From Henriciella mobilis (GTDB lineage: Bacteria; Pseudomonadota; Alphaproteobacteria; Caulobacterales; Hyphomonadaceae): a stretch of 64,000 nucleotides of DNA. The notes under the pieces are model-generated. The model worked only from the letters and a program-made list of their open reading frames with translations. It was not told where the DNA came from and searched no databases. Shown one piece after another: positions 61,866 through 64,000 of this stretch (position 1 is its first letter; every line of letters starts with the position of its first letter). The DNA is taken from assembly GCF_003576315.1 (NCBI RefSeq), contig NZ_QWFZ01000016.1, positions 37,477-101,476 on the forward strand, given 5' to 3'. A program made the translations under genes and the position numbers.

Positions 61866-64000
61866 ATGACCAATACCGATCATAAACATCACGAGCATGG
61901 ACATCATGATCACCACCACGGGGATGATCATGATTGTTGCCATGGTGGCGGAGACGCCGATGCCGGCGCGGACGGCAAATATGATCTCGTCCCGCAGGGC
62001 TACACAGGCACGGTCTATACATGCCCGATGCATCCAAACGTTCGCGACGTCCGAAACTCCGGGTGCCCTATCTGCGGCATGGCGCTGGAGCCAGAAGGTG
62101 TTGTCGTAGGCGAAGAAGACACTTCAGAACTCGACGATATGACCCGTAGATTCTGGATCAGCGCCATCTTCACCATCCCGCTTGCCATTTACGCCATGGG
62201 TGACCTGATCTCCGGCAAACCCCTCGAAGGGCTTTTGCCCGCCGGTTGGTCCCAATGGGCTCAATTCGTGCTGGCGGCTCCTGTCGTCCTCTGGGGCGGA
62301 TGGCCATTCTTCGTCCGTGGTGTTCGGTCGGTACGGACGATGAACCTCAACATGTTCACCCTTATCTCTCTCGGCGTAGGCGTTGCTTTTGTCTTCTCGC
62401 TTGTTGCAACAGCTTTGCCAGGCATCTTTCCGCACGCATTTCGCAATGAGGCTGGCGAAGTCGCTGTATATTATGAAGCGGCCGCGGTGATCACGACGCT
62501 CGTATTGCTCGGGCAGGTTCTTGAGCTGCGAGCCCGAAGCGCAACATCGGGAGCAATCCGCGCGCTCCTGGAACTCACCCCGCCGACAGCAAACCGAATC
62601 GTGGCGGACGGACAGGAAGAAGAGGTTTCCGTCGACGATGTCCAGAGCGGTGACCGGCTACGGGTCCGGCCAGGCGAAAAAGTACCTGTCGACGGCGAAG
62701 TTGTTGAAGGGCGTTCGAATGTCGACGAGTCCATGATCACTGGAGAACCTATTCCAGTCGAGAAAGCAGCAGGGGATCCGATTACCGGCGGTACAGTTAA
62801 CGGCACCGGATCACTCGTCATGGCCGCGACGCGCGTCGGCGAAGATACAATGCTATCGCAAATCGTACGCATGGTCGCCGAAGCTCAGCGCTCACGCGCG
62901 CCCATCCAGAAGCTCGCCGACACAGTGGCCGGCCTGTTTGTCCCGGCCGTCGTCGTGATCGCGATTATCACTTTCATCGTCTGGGCGATTTTTGGGCCTC
63001 ACCCGGCCATGGCTTTTGCGATCGTCAACGCCGTGGCTGTGTTAATTATTGCGTGTCCCTGCGCGCTTGGCCTTGCAACGCCGATGTCAATTATGGTCGC
63101 CACAGGAAAGGGCGCACAGAGCGGCATTCTGATCAAAAATGCTGAAGCGCTCGAGACGTTTGAAAAAGTCGACACGATCGTCGTCGATAAGACCGGCACT
63201 TTGACAGAGGGCCACCCCAAACTTGTGACAGTCGAGCCTGCGAGTGGTCTCGCAGAAGCAGACTTCCTGGCTTACGCTGCCGCGATTGAACGCGGGAGCG
63301 AGCACCCTCTTGCGCAAGCCATCGTCAACGGGGCCGAAGAGCGCGGCGCAGCGCGCCTGAAGTCGACCGATTTTGAATCAGTCACCGGAGAAGGCGCGCA
63401 GGGCCGGGTCGATGGAAAGCTTTTCGCCATCGGCAACGCCAAGATGATGCGCCGGGTCGGTGCTTTTGACGAAACACTGAAAGCCCATGCTGAAACCTAT
63501 CGCCGCGACGGCCAGACGGTGATGTTCGCCGCTCTGGACGGCAAACCGGCGGGCCTGATTGGTGTCGCCGATCCAATCAAAGAAACGACCCCTGAAGCCA
63601 TAGCCGCCTTGCACAAGGCTGGCATGAAAGTCGTCATGCTGACAGGCGACAGCCTGGCAACAGCACAAGCGGTTGCACGCCAAATCGGCATTGATGAGGT
63701 AGAGGCCGATGTGTCACCAGAAGACAAAAACCGGATCGTGCGCGAACTCCAATCGAAAGGTGCGGTCGTCGCCATGTGCGGCGACGGCATCAATGACGCG
63801 CCTGCCCTTGCTCAAGCGGATATCGGAATAGCCATGGGAACCGGTACAGATGTGGCCATGGAGAGCGCCAGTGTCACCCTGGTCAAAGGCGATCTTCGCG
63901 GTGTCGCCCGCGCGCAGCGGCTGAGCCGCGCGACGATGGGCAATATTCGCGAAAACCTGTTCTTTGCCTTTATCTATAATTCGCTCGGCGTGCCGGTTGC
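61866..64000 (+). CDS. P1B-type copper-translocating ATPase (partial, runs off the window)
   Basis: At least 711 residues, open to the last base. A His/Asp-rich N-terminus ([18 protein letters not shown]) is followed by a heavy-metal-binding domain with [11 protein letters not shown]...[10 protein letters not shown]. The P-type core is intact: actuator ITGEP, CPC in the ion-binding helix ([14 protein letters not shown]), phosphorylation motif [11 protein letters not shown], nucleotide-binding EHPLAQAI and hinge [16 protein letters not shown]. It belongs to the copper-exporting CopA/CopB-ATPase group with an HMBD domain in place of an HMA domain. The last helices and the MxxSS-type motif are beyond the window. 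Confidence 0.93.
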   Translation, partial: MTNTDHKHHEHGHHDHHHGDDHDCCHGGGDADAGADGKYDLVPQGYTGTVYTCPMHPNVRDVRNSGCPICGMALEPEGVVVGEEDTSELDDMTRRFWISAIFTIPLAIYAMGDLISGKPLEGLLPAGWSQWAQFVLAAPVVLWGGWPFFVRGVRSVRTMNLNMFTLISLGVGVAFVFSLVATALPGIFPHAFRNEAGEVAVYYEAAAVITTLVLLGQVLELRARSATSGAIRALLELTPPTANRIVADGQEEEVSVDDVQSGDRLRVRPGEKVPVDGEVVEGRSNVDESMITGEPIPVEKAAGDPITGGTVNGTGSLVMAATRVGEDTMLSQIVRMVAEAQRSRAPIQKLADTVAGLFVPAVVVIAIITFIVWAIFGPHPAMAFAIVNAVAVLIIACPCALGLATPMSIMVATGKGAQSGILIKNAEALETFEKVDTIVVDKTGTLTEGHPKLVTVEPASGLAEADFLAYAAAIERGSEHPLAQAIVNGAEERGAARLKSTDFESVTGEGAQGRVDGKLFAIGNAKMMRRVGAFDETLKAHAETYRRDGQTVMFAALDGKPAGLIGVADPIKETTPEAIAALHKAGMKVVMLTGDSLATAQAVARQIGIDEVEADVSPEDKNRIVRELQSKGAVVAMCGDGINDAPALAQADIGIAMGTGTDVAMESASVTLVKGDLRGVARAQRLSRATMGNIRENLFFAFIYNSLGVPV

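Noticed and set aside
61445..61885. 146-codon frame starting inside copper operator 3
   Set aside because: It overlaps the DUF5676 gene out of frame, and its start codon is part of the operator.

Overview
Organism and overall character: a GC-rich (roughly 60-65 percent), tightly packed bacterial chromosome segment. The gene content points to an alphaproteobacterium, plausibly a marine or aquatic member of the Hyphomonadaceae/Caulobacterales. That placement is inferred from gene families and codon style, not from a marker gene. No rRNA, tRNA, CRISPR array or insertion sequence was recognised. Two stretches are visibly less GC-rich than the rest, about 430-2000 and about 52500-64000, and both carry typical accessory cargo. 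Layout: 1-426 is the C-terminal end of a membrane protein. 440-1792 is a Shedu-type (SduA, DUF4263) anti-phage nuclease in an AT-rich pocket. 2078-3841 holds small hypothetical proteins. 3926-5766 is an arsenic operon (arsR, arsI, acr3) with a palindromic operator. 5918-7538 is a Tat-exported nitroreductase plus a MarR regulator with a twin TTGATATCAA operator. 7535-11210 is a leftward group (GNAT, alpha/beta hydrolase, PaaI-type thioesterase, CPBP protease, rubredoxin, TetR) divergent from a cytochrome P450. 12577-15827 has an ABC1 kinase, a glyoxalase, a membrane protein and an Ada-like methyltransferase. 15956-17404 is an NtrC-type sigma-54 activator. 17575-22385 is a cobalamin-riboswitch-controlled B12 uptake operon (btuB, F, C, D). 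22471-24390 has SDR, VOC and carboxymuconolactone-decarboxylase-like genes. 24656-27493 is a divergent PEP-carboxylase-like protein. Core finding: 27690-43138 is a polyunsaturated-fatty-acid-synthase-like (Pfa) secondary lipid cluster. It runs pfaD-like enoyl reductase; pfaA-like KS-AT-ACP-ACP; a ketoreductase in the -1 frame; a 2417-residue fusion with KS-CLF-AT, four FabA-type hot-dog domains and a PKS-type dehydratase tail; a FeeM/AHL-synthase-like GNAT N-acyltransferase; and a convergent Sfp-type phosphopantetheinyl transferase. The KR joins the KS-AT-ACP-ACP ORF at an in-phase T TTT TTT slippery heptamer followed, 8 nt later, by a GC hairpin. This looks like programmed -1 frameshifting, with an assembly or mutational indel as the alternative. 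The FeeM-like enzyme suggests the chain leaves its carrier protein as an N-acyl amide rather than as a free fatty acid. Downstream of the lipid cluster: 43485-49543 encodes TamA and TamB (outer-membrane assembly and lipid transport). 49556-50782 is an acyl-CoA-dehydrogenase-fold flavoprotein. 50967-52498 is an AbiE-type toxin/antitoxin pair with its own terminator and a candidate operator. Copper island: 53088-64000 carries a small Cys/His exported protein, the CopA multicopper oxidase, CopB, DUF2231 His-rich membrane proteins in two copies, a truncated second CopB, a SHOCT protein, an acyltransferase-3, an AraC regulator, a DUF5676 protein and a P1B-type ATPase cut off by the window end. Three near-identical 17-bp CsoR-like palindromes sit on the -10 regions of three promoters. 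They suggest one copper-responsive regulon whose repressor is not in this window.
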